Source of the DNA: Seinonella peptonophila
GTDB lineage: Bacteria > Bacillota > Bacilli > Thermoactinomycetales > Thermoactinomycetaceae
Length of the DNA: 58,105 nucleotides
Direction of reading: 5' to 3'
Assembly (NCBI RefSeq): GCF_900129355.1
Contig: NZ_FQVL01000007.1
Location: 1 to 58,105, forward strand
Each line of letters begins with the position of its first letter. Position 1 is the first letter of the stretch. Positions 41,255-54,224 of this stretch are shown here, piece after piece. A program made the position numbers and the translations under genes. The notes under the pieces were generated by a model. The model searched no databases and was not told the origin of the DNA. It saw only the letters and a list, made by a program, of their open reading frames with translations.

Positions 41255-42271
41255 TTGAACGACTTAATCCGTATACAGAAAACTTTATTGCCTGATTTGT
41301 TAGAAGTGATGCGGAAACGATATGAAATTTTACGACATATTCACCTCATGCAACCAGTTGGGCGTCGGAGCTTAACCTCTGTCTTATCTATGACAGAGCG
41401 AGTATTAAGGGCTGAGGTAGACTTTTTACGCGGACAAGGGTTGATTCGAATTGAATCAATTGGAATGCATTTAAACGAAAGAGGTCAAGAATTACTCTTT
41501 GCAATGGAAGACTGGGTAAAAGAGATTTTTGGTTTGACTGAGTTGGAACAGGAACTTGCAGCAAAACTACAGATTGATCAGGTGATTGTCGTTCCTGGTG
41601 ATTCTGATCAGTCAGAATGGGTGAAGAAAGAGATCGGACGTCATGGAGCGCAATTGCTTAAAAAAATGGTGATTCCAAATCAAGTAGTAGCTGTTGCAGG
41701 TGGAACAACAGTTATGGCAGTAGCTGAAATGATGACTCCCGCGCCATCGCTCAAAAGCACTCTTTTTGTCCCTACTCGAGGTGGCTTAGGAGAAGCTGTA
41801 GAGTTAGAAGCCAATTATATTGCCTCTGTTTTGGCGAAGAACTCTGGTGGAACCTATCGTTTGATGCATGTCCCCGATCAATTGAGCGATGAAGCATATC
41901 GTACAATTATTCGAGAACCGCATATTCAGGCAATGTTAGAAACGCTTCGTCAAGCAAGGATTGTGATACACGGTGTGGGTGATGCGAAGCGGATGGCAAA
42001 GAGGAGAAAGTCAACACCTCATCTCCTGCAACACTTGGATCAAACGGGGGCAGTCGGCGAGGCGTTTGGCTTTTACTTTAATCGACAAGGTGATATCGTC
42101 TCGCGTTTTCGAACAGTTGGATTGCAACATGATGATCTCAAACAAGTGGAATATAAGATTGCGGTTGCTGGTGGAGCAAGTAAAGCGGAGGCAATTATTG
42201 CAGTCTGTGCGAATGCAGAACGTCAGATTTTGATTACAGATGAGGCAGCCGCGGAACAAATTTTGAAATAA
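41255..42271 (+). CDS. cggR: Central glycolytic genes regulator CggR
   Basis: A SorC/DeoR-family repressor of 338 residues. It has an N-terminal helix-turn-helix (about 20-75, GRRSLTSVLSMTERVLRAEV) and a sugar-phosphate-binding domain (VAVAGGTTVMAVAEMM, PTRGGLGE) that senses fructose-1,6-bisphosphate. The TTG at 41255 has GGAGG 7 nt upstream and gives the same N-terminus as B. subtilis CggR; the ORF extends back through the operator, which rules out earlier starts. gapA follows 47 bp later. Confidence 0.95.
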   Translation: MNDLIRIQKTLLPDLLEVMRKRYEILRHIHLMQPVGRRSLTSVLSMTERVLRAEVDFLRGQGLIRIESIGMHLNERGQELLFAMEDWVKEIFGLTELEQELAAKLQIDQVIVVPGDSDQSEWVKKEIGRHGAQLLKKMVIPNQVVAVAGGTTVMAVAEMMTPAPSLKSTLFVPTRGGLGEAVELEANYIASVLAKNSGGTYRLMHVPDQLSDEAYRTIIREPHIQAMLETLRQARIVIHGVGDAKRMAKRRKSTPHLLQHLDQTGAVGEAFGFYFNRQGDIVSRFRTVGLQHDDLKQVEYKIAVAGGASKAEAIIAVCANAERQILITDEAAAEQILK

Positions 42272-42282
42272 TGCATTGATAA

Positions 42283-43323
<1,041 letters not shown>

Positions 43324-43341
43324 TGTACAGAAGTGTAAAGC

Positions 43342-43363
43342 AGAGGAGCTAGTAATAGCTCCT
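43342..43363 (+). repeat. Left 22-bp copy of the gapA terminator hairpin
   Basis: AG followed by AGGAGCTAGTAATAGCTCCT (stem GGAGCTA/TAGCTCC). The identical 22 bp occur at 43648-43669 on the other side of the inserted element. This copy has lost its T-run. Confidence 0.9.
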
Positions 43364-43647
43364 GCCAGATTGTAGACAAAGTAATCAACTTCTCTCTTTC
43401 TAGAGTCATGGTTACGCATTTCGCCTCCAGTTCAGGCTACGAAGGTGTATTCAAGGCGCCGCGACTGCTCGCTCAGGGCGGTATCAACTCGGCTATGCCT
43501 CAGACAATACTACCGCCTATTCTTCGCTACACAGTCGCGGCTTTGTAGCGCCTGAAAGTCGGCTACATTGCGAACCATTTCCTCATGGGAATCATACATC
43601 TACTTTGTCTAATTCGCTTTCTCAACTTAGGGTTTTTCGTCAGTCTG
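43364..43647 (+). repeat. Interspersed element, type C
   Basis: A 284-bp non-coding insertion lying exactly between two 22-bp direct copies of a terminator hairpin. Its start GCCAGATTGTAGACAAAG and end TTTTTCGTCAGTCTG match those of copy B, while the interior differs. The ends form imperfect terminal inverted repeats (CAGATTGTAGACAAA and, reversed, CAGACTGACGAAAAA). Interior self-complementary GC-rich blocks are visible (for example GCCGCGACTG and CAGTCGCGGC). Confidence 0.82.
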
Positions 43648-43679
43648 AGAGGAGCTAGTAATAGCTCCTACTTTATTTA
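43648..43679 (+). terminator. gapA terminator, right copy
   Basis: The hairpin GGAGCTA-GTAA-TAGCTCC is followed by ACTTTATTTAT. It still has a T-rich tail and is probably the original terminator. Confidence 0.75.
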
Positions 43680-43849
43680 TCTTTGCCAATGATTCAAGAC
43701 TCCCTATAACCGATCTGAGCATCATGCTGCTGAATAAGGACTCGGTTTGCTAAAAGAAGAATGAATATGTATAAGGTAAGCGGAAGAAATCATGGAGTCA
43801 ATATTTCGAATCGGGCGGAAAATTGCTCCTTAACACGCATTTTTTTACT

Positions 43850-43916
43850 AAACGCGGCGCCTCGAAGACATCTGTGTAGCCTGAAATGAGTTGAAGCGTG
43901 AAATATTGACGGAACC
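43850..43916 (-). repeat. Inverted fragment of the type C element
   Basis: Read on the minus strand, TTTCAGGCTACACAGATGTC then GAGGCGCCGCG aligns with the interior of the element at 43364-43647. The plus-strand continuation GAAGCGTGAAATATTGACGG is shared with 11712-11735. It lies directly at the pgk promoter. Confidence 0.6.
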
Positions 43917-43934
43917 ATTATCTATATCTACAAG
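43906..43934 (+). promoter_or_regulatory. pgk operon promoter candidate
   Basis: TTGACG and TACAAG are 17 bp apart, 124 bp before pgk. The -35 is part of a repeated block also found upstream of the FTR1 gene. Together with the gapA terminator it suggests that pgk-tpiA-gpmI-eno is read separately from cggR-gapA. Confidence 0.5.
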
Positions 43935-44057
43935 CTGATGCTTTTCTTTGATAGAATAAATGACTTCTATTTTCAATGTTAGATAAAGGTTAGATTTTGA
44001 TAAAATAGAAATGAAGTATAAACCTATGACTGGCAGAACGCCAGAGTGAGGGGAAAT

Positions 44058-45239
44058 ATGCATAAAAAAACAATCAAAGACGTTGATGTTTTTGGGAAGA
44101 GAGTTTTTTGTCGGGTTGACCTAAATGTACCGATAAAAGCGGGTAAAATCACAGATGATACCCGGATACGAGCTGTTTTGCCTACAATTCGATATTTGAT
44201 TGAGCAGGGAGCAAAGCTGATATTAGCCAGTCACTTTGGTCGTCCAAAGGGACGGGTAGTAGAGTCATTGCGCCTGATTCCTGTTGGAATTCGTTTGCAA
44301 GAGTTATTGGAGCAAGAAGTGAAGATGGTGTTGTCTCCTGTTGGAATCGAAGTAAATGAAGCAGTTGATCATTTGCAAAATGGTGAAGTCCTTTTATTGG
44401 AGAATGTTCGTTTTGATCCACGTGAAGAGCAGAATGATCCTGCTCTGGCAAAAGCATGGGCAAATATTGCAGATATATATGTGAACGATGCTTTTGGTAC
44501 TTCTCATCGAGCCCATGCATCGACTGTTGGGATCGCAGAGTATCTACCAGCTGTTGGTGGATTTCTGTTAGAAAAAGAGCTTGAAATATTAGGTTCTGCC
44601 TTAGAGAATCCGAAACGCCCGTTTACAGCCATCATCGGCGGTGCGAAAGTGCGCGATAAAATAGGAGTAATCGAACAATTGCTGGATCGAGTCGACTCGC
44701 TTTTGATCGGTGGTGGTTTGGCCTATACGTTTGTTCATGCACAAGGTTATGATATTGGACAGTCATTATTTGAAGCAGATAAAGAAGAATTAGCAGCTTC
44801 TTTTATGAAACGGGCAAAGGAAAAAGGGGTTGCCCTACATCTACCGATTGATGTAGTGATTGCCTCTGAGTTTTCCGCAAAGGCAGAGGCAAAAGTCGTG
44901 CCAATTGATCAGATACCATCAGGTTATCAAGCGCTTGACATCGGACCACAGACACGTGAAAAATATGCTGAGATTGTAAAGGGCTCAAAGTTAGTGCTTT
45001 GGAATGGTCCAATGGGTGTCTTTGAGTTTGAACGTTTTGCTGGCGGAACCAATGCTGTAGCACAAGCATTAGCAGATTCAGGATCATATAGCATTATAGG
45101 TGGGGGAGATTCAGCAGCAGCGATTAAACAAGCAGGATTAACAGATCAAGTCGACCACATCTCGACAGGTGGAGGCGCTTCGCTTGAGTTTTTGGAAGGT
45201 AAAGTTTTACCAGGTATTGCTGTTCTGGAAGATCGTTGA
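44058..45239 (+). CDS. pgk: Phosphoglycerate kinase
   Basis: Transfers phosphate from 1,3-bisphosphoglycerate to ADP. The 393-residue monomer has RVDLNVP near the N-terminus, ASHFGRPKG, the hinge region, [12 protein letters not shown] and the C-terminal [13 protein letters not shown] with [22 protein letters not shown] lies just before the ATG at 44058; a GTG inside that site is rejected. It heads a four-gene glycolytic operon. Confidence 0.97.
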   Translation: MHKKTIKDVDVFGKRVFCRVDLNVPIKAGKITDDTRIRAVLPTIRYLIEQGAKLILASHFGRPKGRVVESLRLIPVGIRLQELLEQEVKMVLSPVGIEVNEAVDHLQNGEVLLLENVRFDPREEQNDPALAKAWANIADIYVNDAFGTSHRAHASTVGIAEYLPAVGGFLLEKELEILGSALENPKRPFTAIIGGAKVRDKIGVIEQLLDRVDSLLIGGGLAYTFVHAQGYDIGQSLFEADKEELAASFMKRAKEKGVALHLPIDVVIASEFSAKAEAKVVPIDQIPSGYQALDIGPQTREKYAEIVKGSKLVLWNGPMGVFEFERFAGGTNAVAQALADSGSYSIIGGGDSAAAIKQAGLTDQVDHISTGGGASLEFLEGKVLPGIAVLEDR

Positions 45240-45254
45240 AAGGTGGTAGAAATT

Positions 45255-46015
45255 GTGCGTAAACCGATTATTGCTGGGAACTGGAAGATGCATAAAACGG
45301 TCGCTGAGGCAGAAGGATTTTTGCAGCAATTGATGGAAGAGGCATTGCCACATGACGTTGAAGCAGTCATATGTGCGCCATTTGTAACATTACAAGCACT
45401 TGTGATTCAGAGTGCTGGTCGATTTGTCTCAATCGGCGCTCAAAATGTCCATTGGGAGGCCGAAGGAGCTTTTACAGGTGAAATTAGTGTCCCTATGTTG
45501 CAGTCTTTAGGTGTTAGCTATGTAATCATTGGCCATTCTGAACGTCGTCAATACTTTCAAGAGTCTGATGAGATGGTGCGCTTGAAAACAAAGGCGTCTC
45601 TTGACGGTGGTTTGACGCCTATTGTGTGTGTTGGAGAAAGTCTAGAGGAACGTGAAAATGGAGAAACGGCGAGCGTTATTCAGAAACAAGTCCAACAAGC
45701 GCTATTTGATCTTTCAACACATGAAGTAGAGCGAGTTGTGATCGCCTATGAACCGATCTGGGCAATCGGGACAGGGCAGGCTTCAACAGCCGAAGATGCA
45801 CAAGAAGTATGCCAACTCATTCGTCAAACAATCGCAGCATTATGGAATTTAGAAGTAGCTGACCAAGTACGCGTTCAATATGGCGGAAGTGTAAAACCAG
45901 ACAATATACGTACATATCTGGATCAGCCAGATATCGATGGAGCCTTAGTAGGTGGTGCAAGCTTAACGGCTGCCTCATATCGTGCGCTGTTATCAGCAGT
46001 GAGTAGTGAAGTAAA

Positions 46016-46019
<4 letters not shown>
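45255..46019 (+). CDS. tpiA: Triosephosphate isomerase
   Basis: Interconverts dihydroxyacetone phosphate and glyceraldehyde-3-phosphate. The 254-residue TIM barrel has AGNWKMHK (Asn9, Lys11), IIGHSERR with His94 and [11 protein letters not shown] with Glu166. The GTG at 45255 has AAGGTGG 9 nt upstream. Its stop overlaps the gpmI start. Confidence 0.97.
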
Positions 46020-48855
<2,836 letters not shown>

Positions 48856-48964
48856 CGGAGAAATCAGGCTGATTGCAGATGATAACCCGATTTCACGTTT
48901 GAAAAGAAATGTTGGATATGATAGAGTAGAGGTCGATGATTGTTCGGGAAAAGGAGGCCTGGGT

Positions 48965-49198
48965 GTGGTACTCACAGTTAAGATTGCCTTGGCAGTAGTC
49001 AGTGTGTTGCTCGTCTTGGTCGTGCTTTTGCAATCTGGAAAGAGCGCAGGTTTATCTGGGGCGATCGGCGGCGGTGCAGAACATCTCGTCGGAAAAGCAA
49101 AAGCGCGCGGAATAGATGCAGTATTGCATAAACTGACCACAGTATTAGCGACTTTATTTATGATCCTTACGCTTACAGTAGGATATTTCATCAAATGA
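48965..49198 (+). CDS. secG: Preprotein translocase subunit SecG
   Basis: A small integral membrane partner of SecYE. The 77-residue protein has two membrane helices (about 4-22 and 55-75) around the conserved [17 protein letters not shown] loop. The GTG at 48965 has AAAGGAGG 7 nt upstream; the longer frame lies in the eno-secG spacer. The order eno-secG-rnr-smpB-ssrA is conserved in Bacillales. Confidence 0.94.
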   Translation: MVLTVKIALAVVSVLLVLVVLLQSGKSAGLSGAIGGGAEHLVGKAKARGIDAVLHKLTTVLATLFMILTLTVGYFIK

Positions 49199-49211
49199 TA
49201 AAGTAAAGGAG

Positions 49212-49246
49212 AGACAGCGGATGGTCGAATCGGCTGTCTTTCTTTC
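49212..49246 (+). terminator. secG terminator
   Basis: AGACAGC pairs with GCTGTCT and is followed by TTCTTTCT. Confidence 0.75.
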
Positions 49247-49383
49247 TATTAGGTTTCATTTTGAAAATCTGAATCCTCTGATTTGGACTAGGAGTAGTAG
49301 ATGGGAGTACATTTTGTTAAAATGATGAAATCATTTAAGGGAAACGGAACAAACTAGAGAAGAAGGAGGTGCAGTAGGTACTT

Positions 49384-51705
49384 ATGTTATCTGAACAACA
49401 GATTGAAGAATTTATGCTAACAAAAGCATATAAACCTTTAACTTTCGAAGAACTAATTGTTGAACTTTCCATATCTGAGGATGAACGGGAAACATTTGAA
49501 AATTTAATGGAACACATGGAGAATGAAGGTCGAATTGTACGTACGCGTGCAGGAAGATATGGTGTACCTGAGCGGCTGCATTTAATTCGAGGTGTACTCC
49601 AAGGAAGTAGTAAAGGATTTGGATTTGTGATTCCTGATCAACCCAATAAGCCAGATATATTTATTCGGCTTGATGATTTACACGGGGCGATAGACCAGGA
49701 TGTCGTATTGGCGCGGATTCATACTCGGAAATCAGATTCTCGTCGACCTGAAGGGGAAATCGTACGGATTATCAAACGAGGTCGTGAGCAAATCGTAGGT
49801 CTCTTTTCGCAATTGACCTCGCATTTCGGTTTAGTCGTCCCAGATGATAAGAGGGTCAATGCAGATATTTTTATCCCAGGCGAATTATGTAAGGGAGCAA
49901 CCGATGGTCAGAAAGTCGTTGTCAAGTTATTGCAGTTTGTTCCAGGTAGGCATACAGCAGAAGGCGAAGTGATTGAAGTATTGGGTCATAAGGATGACCC
50001 TGGAATTGATATTATTTCGATCATTCGAAAGCATGGACTACCGGAAGATTTTCCTCAAGCGGTAGAGCAAGAAGCGGAGCAAATTACTGAGACGATCAGC
50101 ACAGAGGATCGCCAGGGACGACGTGACTTGCGTGATCGCATGATGGTAACGATAGATGGTGAAGATGCTAAAGACTTAGATGATGCTGTTTCTGTCGAAG
50201 CACTGCCAAATGGCCATGTTAGATTGGGTGTACACATTGCCGATGTCAGTTACTATGTGAAAGAAGGTTCTGCGCTTGATAGGGAAGCATATGAACGCGG
50301 CTGTAGCGTTTATCTCGTCGATCGTGTGATTCCAATGCTGCCAAGACGCCTTTCCAATGGCATATGTAGTTTAAATCCTCATGTTGAACGGTTAGCATTA
50401 ACATGTGATATGGAAATAGACGGAAATGGACAGATTGTGGATCATGAGATTTATCCCAGCTTGATCCAGACCAATGAACGAATGACTTATCATGATGTGA
50501 AAAAGATTATTATTGATCATGATGAGGAGTTAATCGAACGTTACCAACCATTAGTCTCTCATTTTCGTTTAATGGGTCATTTGGCGGAGATTTTACGGAA
50601 AAAGCGGTTTGAGCGGGGTGCTATCGATTTTAATTTCCCTGAAGCAAAAGTGATCATTGATGAGGATGGAAAGCCGATTGAGATACGGAGACGTCCTCGT
50701 ACAGCAGCAGAGCAGTTGATTGAAGAGTTTATGCTTGCTGCCAATGAAACAGTTGCGGAGCATTTCTGTCGCTTAGACATTCCGTTCCTCTATCGTATAC
50801 ATGAGTCACCAGATATTGAACGTCTACAATCTTTTTATGAGTTTGTGAATACGTTTGGTTATACGATCAAAGGGAAAGCAGATAAAGTTCGTCCACGTGT
50901 ACTTCAAAAGTTATTAGAGAAAATTGAAGGAAAGCCAGAAGAAACAGTTATTAGCACTGTTTTGCTACGGTCGATGAAACAGGCGAAATATGCCGCGGAA
51001 AGCGTAGGGCATTTTGGTTTGGCAGCAACGTTTTATACTCATTTTACATCGCCCATTCGCCGCTATCCTGATTTAGTGATTCACCGAATTATACGTGAAG
51101 TATTGACCAAGGGTACATTATCTTTGGAGCGGATTGATGAGCTGAATACGTATCTTCCAGACGCAGCCCATCAATCTTCAGTTCGTGAACGTGTAGCGGT
51201 GGATGCTGAAAGAGAGACAGTAGCGTTAAAACAGGCAGAATTTATGCAGGATAAGATTGGGCAAGAATTTCCTGGTACAATTAGCAGTGTGACCAACTTC
51301 GGGCTTTTTGTTGAGTTGCCGAATTTGATTGAAGGAATGATTCATCTTAGCTATCTAACCGATGACTATTATCATTTTGATGATCGATCTTATACATTAA
51401 TTGGTGAGCGGACGGCTCGAGTCTTTCGGATTGGGGATCAGGTACGGATTCGGGTGAGTCAAGTCAATCTAGATGAGCGGAAGATCGATTTTGAACTATT
51501 AGAGCATATTAGCCAGAAACGGGATCAGCCAGAACAGAAAACCAAGCGTCGCAAGCGTAAAGGCACAAAAGGGAATCGAAAGGCGTTAAAGGAGAAGAAA
51601 CCAATTAAGAATGGTTCAAAAGCTGAGAAGAAGCCTGCGATGAAGAAGAAAAAGAAAAAAGGGTTAAAGAAAGGAAAACCCAAGTCTCAAAAAAGAACCT
51701 TCTAA
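49384..51705 (+). CDS. rnr: Ribonuclease R
   Basis: A processive 3'-5' exoribonuclease for structured RNA, which also degrades mRNAs released by trans-translation. The 773-residue protein has an N-terminal helix-turn-helix, cold-shock domains (GSSKGFGFVIPD), the RNB catalytic centre TIDGEDAKDLDDAV near residues 255-268, an S1 domain (FPGTISSVTNFGLFVEL) and a Lys-rich tail of about 55 residues. AAGGAGG lies about 15 nt before the ATG and a weaker TAGGT is closer. It is next to its functional partners smpB and ssrA. Confidence 0.96.
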   Translation: MLSEQQIEEFMLTKAYKPLTFEELIVELSISEDERETFENLMEHMENEGRIVRTRAGRYGVPERLHLIRGVLQGSSKGFGFVIPDQPNKPDIFIRLDDLHGAIDQDVVLARIHTRKSDSRRPEGEIVRIIKRGREQIVGLFSQLTSHFGLVVPDDKRVNADIFIPGELCKGATDGQKVVVKLLQFVPGRHTAEGEVIEVLGHKDDPGIDIISIIRKHGLPEDFPQAVEQEAEQITETISTEDRQGRRDLRDRMMVTIDGEDAKDLDDAVSVEALPNGHVRLGVHIADVSYYVKEGSALDREAYERGCSVYLVDRVIPMLPRRLSNGICSLNPHVERLALTCDMEIDGNGQIVDHEIYPSLIQTNERMTYHDVKKIIIDHDEELIERYQPLVSHFRLMGHLAEILRKKRFERGAIDFNFPEAKVIIDEDGKPIEIRRRPRTAAEQLIEEFMLAANETVAEHFCRLDIPFLYRIHESPDIERLQSFYEFVNTFGYTIKGKADKVRPRVLQKLLEKIEGKPEETVISTVLLRSMKQAKYAAESVGHFGLAATFYTHFTSPIRRYPDLVIHRIIREVLTKGTLSLERIDELNTYLPDAAHQSSVRERVAVDAERETVALKQAEFMQDKIGQEFPGTISSVTNFGLFVELPNLIEGMIHLSYLTDDYYHFDDRSYTLIGERTARVFRIGDQVRIRVSQVNLDERKIDFELLEHISQKRDQPEQKTKRRKRKGTKGNRKALKEKKPIKNGSKAEKKPAMKKKKKKGLKKGKPKSQKRTF

Positions 51706-51720
51706 TTGCGAGGTTCTTCT
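51694..51720 (+). terminator. Terminator at the rnr end
   Basis: AGAACCT at 51694-51700 pairs with AGGTTCT at 51711-51717, followed by TCTTTT. It overlaps the rnr stop and may only partly reduce read-through into smpB. Confidence 0.65.
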
Positions 51721-51765
51721 TTTCCTGATAGAATGGGCTTTGCGTATAGGAAGAAGGTGACAAAG

Positions 51766-52215
51766 ATGAAAGTGGTCGCTCGTAATCGCAAAGCCAGACA
51801 TGATTACCAAATTGAGGAGACTTATGAAGCTGGCATCGTCCTGACTGGAACAGAAATCAAATCAATCCGTCAGGGACGAGTCAATTTACAAGATAGCTAT
51901 GTGCGGATTGATCGTGGAGAGGCATTATTAATCGGAATGCATATTAGCCCTTTTGAGCAAGGGAATCGTTTTAACGTTGATCCAACCAGAACGCGCAAAT
52001 TACTGCTGCACCGAAAAGAAATAGATAAGTTGTATGGACAGATCAAGATGAAAGGTCTTACATTGATTCCGCTTGATGTTCATTTGCGTAATGGTTTTGC
52101 AAAAGTAGAGATTGGGCTTGCGCGTGGGAAAAAGCTTTATGATAAAAGACAAACAGCAGCAAAACGGGATGCTGATCGTGAGTTGCGTCGCAAGGTAAAA
52201 GAGCGATATCAATAA
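51766..52215 (+). CDS. smpB: SsrA-binding protein
   Basis: Binds tmRNA and delivers it to stalled ribosomes. The 149-residue OB-fold protein has [35 protein letters not shown] and a basic C-terminal tail ([20 protein letters not shown]). The ATG at 51766 has GAAGGTGAC upstream. It is followed immediately by its RNA partner. Confidence 0.96.
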   Translation: MKVVARNRKARHDYQIEETYEAGIVLTGTEIKSIRQGRVNLQDSYVRIDRGEALLIGMHISPFEQGNRFNVDPTRTRKLLLHRKEIDKLYGQIKMKGLTLIPLDVHLRNGFAKVEIGLARGKKLYDKRQTAAKRDADRELRRKVKERYQ

Positions 52216-52221
52216 CGATCT

Positions 52222-52250
52222 ATCCCTTATAAATCCGAGTTATAAGGGAT
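52222..52250 (+). terminator. Hairpin after smpB
   Basis: An 11-bp perfect stem ATCCCTTATAA with TTATAAGGGAT has no T-run, so termination is uncertain. Confidence 0.5.
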
Positions 52251-52260
52251 CAGTAGATGC

Positions 52261-52289
52261 TTGCGAAAATGCAAAGATAGTGATATAAT
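52261..52289 (+). promoter_or_regulatory. ssrA promoter
   Basis: TTGCGA and TATAAT are 17 bp apart, with TGA before the -10, about 20 bp upstream of the tmRNA 5' end. Confidence 0.85.
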
Positions 52290-52309
52290 CTTCTATGCTG
52301 TCGAAATCC

Positions 52310-52675
52310 GGGGGCGTTTTTGGGATTCGACGGGGATAGTTCGAGCGTAAGAAGCGAGTCGAGGGGTTGCGGCCTCGTTAAAACGCATTCGCCAAATGTA
52401 ACTGGCAAACAAGAAAACTATGCACTAGCTGCCTAATAGATGTAGCTAGGACTCACCTCTTCATCGCCTGTGTGAAGTGGTAGAGTCTCAACTTATAGCA
52501 GGCTAGCCAACTCGGTGGTCACAGACGAGAAGGCGAATCTTTATGTGACTGGTTCAAAGCATCGCCTGTCACTGGACAGTGCCGCGAACGAGACCCTTTA
52601 AAACAGTGACTGCACTCGGAGAAACTTGCGTGTCGTTATCTTCGGACAGCGGTTCAAATCCGCTCGCCTCCACCA
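52310..52675 (+). ncRNA. ssrA: Transfer-messenger RNA
   Basis: One-piece tmRNA. The 5' GGGGGCG pairs with CGCCTCC before the 3' ACCA; GATTCGACGGGG and GGTTCAAATCCGCTCGCC form the tRNA-like part. The reading frame at 52404-52436 (resume codon GGC, stop TAA) encodes the tag GKQENYALAA, preceded by the alanine carried on the molecule. It ends in the ALAA proteolysis signal. The tag is shorter than that of B. subtilis. Confidence 0.96.
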
Positions 52676-52684
52676 ATCACATAT

Positions 52685-52760
52685 GCTGACATAGCTCAGT
52701 TGGTAGAGCACATCACTCGTAATGATGGGGTCGCAGGTTCAAATCCTGTTGTCAGCACCA
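52685..52760 (+). tRNA. tRNA-Thr (anticodon CGT)
   Basis: A 76-base cloverleaf: acceptor GCTGACA with TGTCAGC, D-loop AGCTCAGTTGGTAGAGC, anticodon loop CTCGTAA (anticodon CGT at 52718-52720), T-arm GCAGGTTCAAATCCTGT and encoded CCA. An integrase gene lies 90 bp downstream, pointing toward it, so its 3' end is a likely integration target. Confidence 0.95.
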
Positions 52761-52794
52761 GCATAAAGCCCTTGATAGATAAGAGATGAAAGAA

Positions 52795-52827
52795 AACCGT
52801 CCCTTCTCCCAAAAGGTCGGTTATTTT
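52795..52827 (+). terminator. Terminator after tRNA-Thr
   Basis: AACCG, CCTT pair with AAGG, CGGTT and are followed by ATTTT. Confidence 0.65.
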
Positions 52828-52836
52828 GATTCAGTG

Positions 52837-52854
52837 TGTCAGTGGTGTGTCAAT
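52837..52854 (+). repeat. Left pair of TGTCARY direct repeats
   Basis: TGTCAGT (52837) and TGTCAAT (52848) are 11 bp apart. They have the same orientation as three copies on the far side of the integrase gene. Probable integrase arm-binding sites. Confidence 0.45.
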
Positions 52855-53986
52855 CAAATAAGATGGACTGTAGTTTTTCGGTAGCCTGCTGCTGCATGTC
52901 GGGTAATACATGGCTATACACGTCCAGTGTCATCACAACACTGGAGTGACCGAGACGTTCACTTACAATTTTGGGATTCTCCCCAGCAGCTAAAAGCAGA
53001 GTTGCACAGGTGTGGCGCAGATCATATAAGCGCATATCTGGCAGATCTGCTTTTTTTAGTAGCGGTTTAAAATTTCGTTGTAAAATGTTTCGTTCATGGA
53101 GCGGTTGTCCTCGATCAGTTGCAAAGATTAAATCATGATCCTCGTACTGCTTCCCCGCTTGTAGTTTCTGTTTTGCCTGTTCAATTTTGTGTTGTCTAAG
53201 AATCTCCAAGGTATCATTTGGGATTGGTACAACCCGTTTACTTCGCTTGGTTTTTGGTTCCTCCAGTTGCCATCCTCCACCTCGATGATTGCGGATTAAA
53301 GATCGTTGTACTCGGATTTTTTTATCATGTAAGTCACGCCATTTTAAACCCAATGCTTCACCTGGGCGTAATCCTGTTGTCAGCAGAAGAACAAAGAGAG
53401 CATAATGCTTGTCATACACTGCTACTTCAAGAAATTGCTTTGCTTGCTTAGTCGATAAAACTGTCATTTCTTCGCGTTGTACACGTGGAAGCTCCACATA
53501 ATGAGCAGGGTTCTTTTGAATAATTTGCCATTTCATTGCCTGATTTAACGCTGCATTAAAAACGGCATGTGCTCTTCGAATGGTACTTGCAGACAGCCCT
53601 TGCTCAACTAGCCTGTTGTAGGTAGCTTGAATTTCCAAAGGAGTTAATTTACTCAATCTCCGTAGTCCCAAGGTAGGTCGAATGTACAGTCGTAACATAT
53701 CCATATAACTCTGATATGTACGTTCTCGAACCTTAGCTTTCGCGGAAGACTCTAGCCAATGATTTAAATACTTGTCAACTGAATCCTTTGAAGGCTCTAT
53801 TAGTGTTCCTTGATCCTTTTGATTTAACAAAGTCAGCAGTTCTTTCTGTGCATCTTTTTTGTTTCCATACACCGTTTTACTAAGATATTTTTTCTTTCCT
53901 GTTGCATCTCTGCCCATAAACACCCGAAGTAGATACGTTTGTTGTCCTTGCTTGTTTTTACCACGATCAATTATTTGTCCTGCCAT
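52850..53986 (-). CDS. int: Tyrosine recombinase/integrase of an integrated element
   Basis: A phage/ICE-type integrase of 378 residues. It has an N-terminal arm-binding domain (about 1-55, YLLRVFMGRDATGKKKYLSK), a SAM-like core-binding domain (about 65-160) and the catalytic domain with Arg207 (TTGLRPGEALGL), a Lys near 250, Arg324 (YDLRHTCATLLL, where the usual first His is Tyr321), His347 (ERLGHSS) and the nucleophile Tyr357 (LDVYSHVLP). GGGGAGG lies 7 nt before the ATG. It sits beside tRNA-Thr, marking the left end of a mobile element that extends past the window. Confidence 0.93.
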   Translation of the reverse strand: MAGQIIDRGKNKQGQQTYLLRVFMGRDATGKKKYLSKTVYGNKKDAQKELLTLLNQKDQGTLIEPSKDSVDKYLNHWLESSAKAKVRERTYQSYMDMLRLYIRPTLGLRRLSKLTPLEIQATYNRLVEQGLSASTIRRAHAVFNAALNQAMKWQIIQKNPAHYVELPRVQREEMTVLSTKQAKQFLEVAVYDKHYALFVLLLTTGLRPGEALGLKWRDLHDKKIRVQRSLIRNHRGGGWQLEEPKTKRSKRVVPIPNDTLEILRQHKIEQAKQKLQAGKQYEDHDLIFATDRGQPLHERNILQRNFKPLLKKADLPDMRLYDLRHTCATLLLAAGENPKIVSERLGHSSVVMTLDVYSHVLPDMQQQATEKLQSILFD

Positions 53987-54195
53987 GCTATTCCTCCCCA
54001 AGGAAAATTTAATAAATCTGAAAATTAATTATATTAAACTTCCACTAGAAGCACAATAGACACACTGTGATTTTTTAATCCTTGTTTCATAAGGTTTTTA
54101 ATGCGATACATTTATTTTTAATGAAGTGCTCAACTATGATGCTTCCATGATATAAGCTAATATGATTTTAACTTTCGTCGAATTAGAAATTTAGT

Positions 54196-54224
54196 TGTCA
54201 GCATCTTGTCAGTAGTCTGTCAGT
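54196..54224 (+). repeat. Right set of three TGTCARY direct repeats
   Basis: TGTCAGC (54196), TGTCAGT (54207) and TGTCAGT (54218) have exact 11-bp periodicity, matching the pair at 52837-52854. The layout fits integrase arm-type sites placed on one face of the helix. Confidence 0.5.

Noticed and set aside
52837-54224. CRISPR-like array
   Set aside because: Repeats are only 7 bp with 4-bp gaps and there are no cas genes; they fit integrase binding sites.
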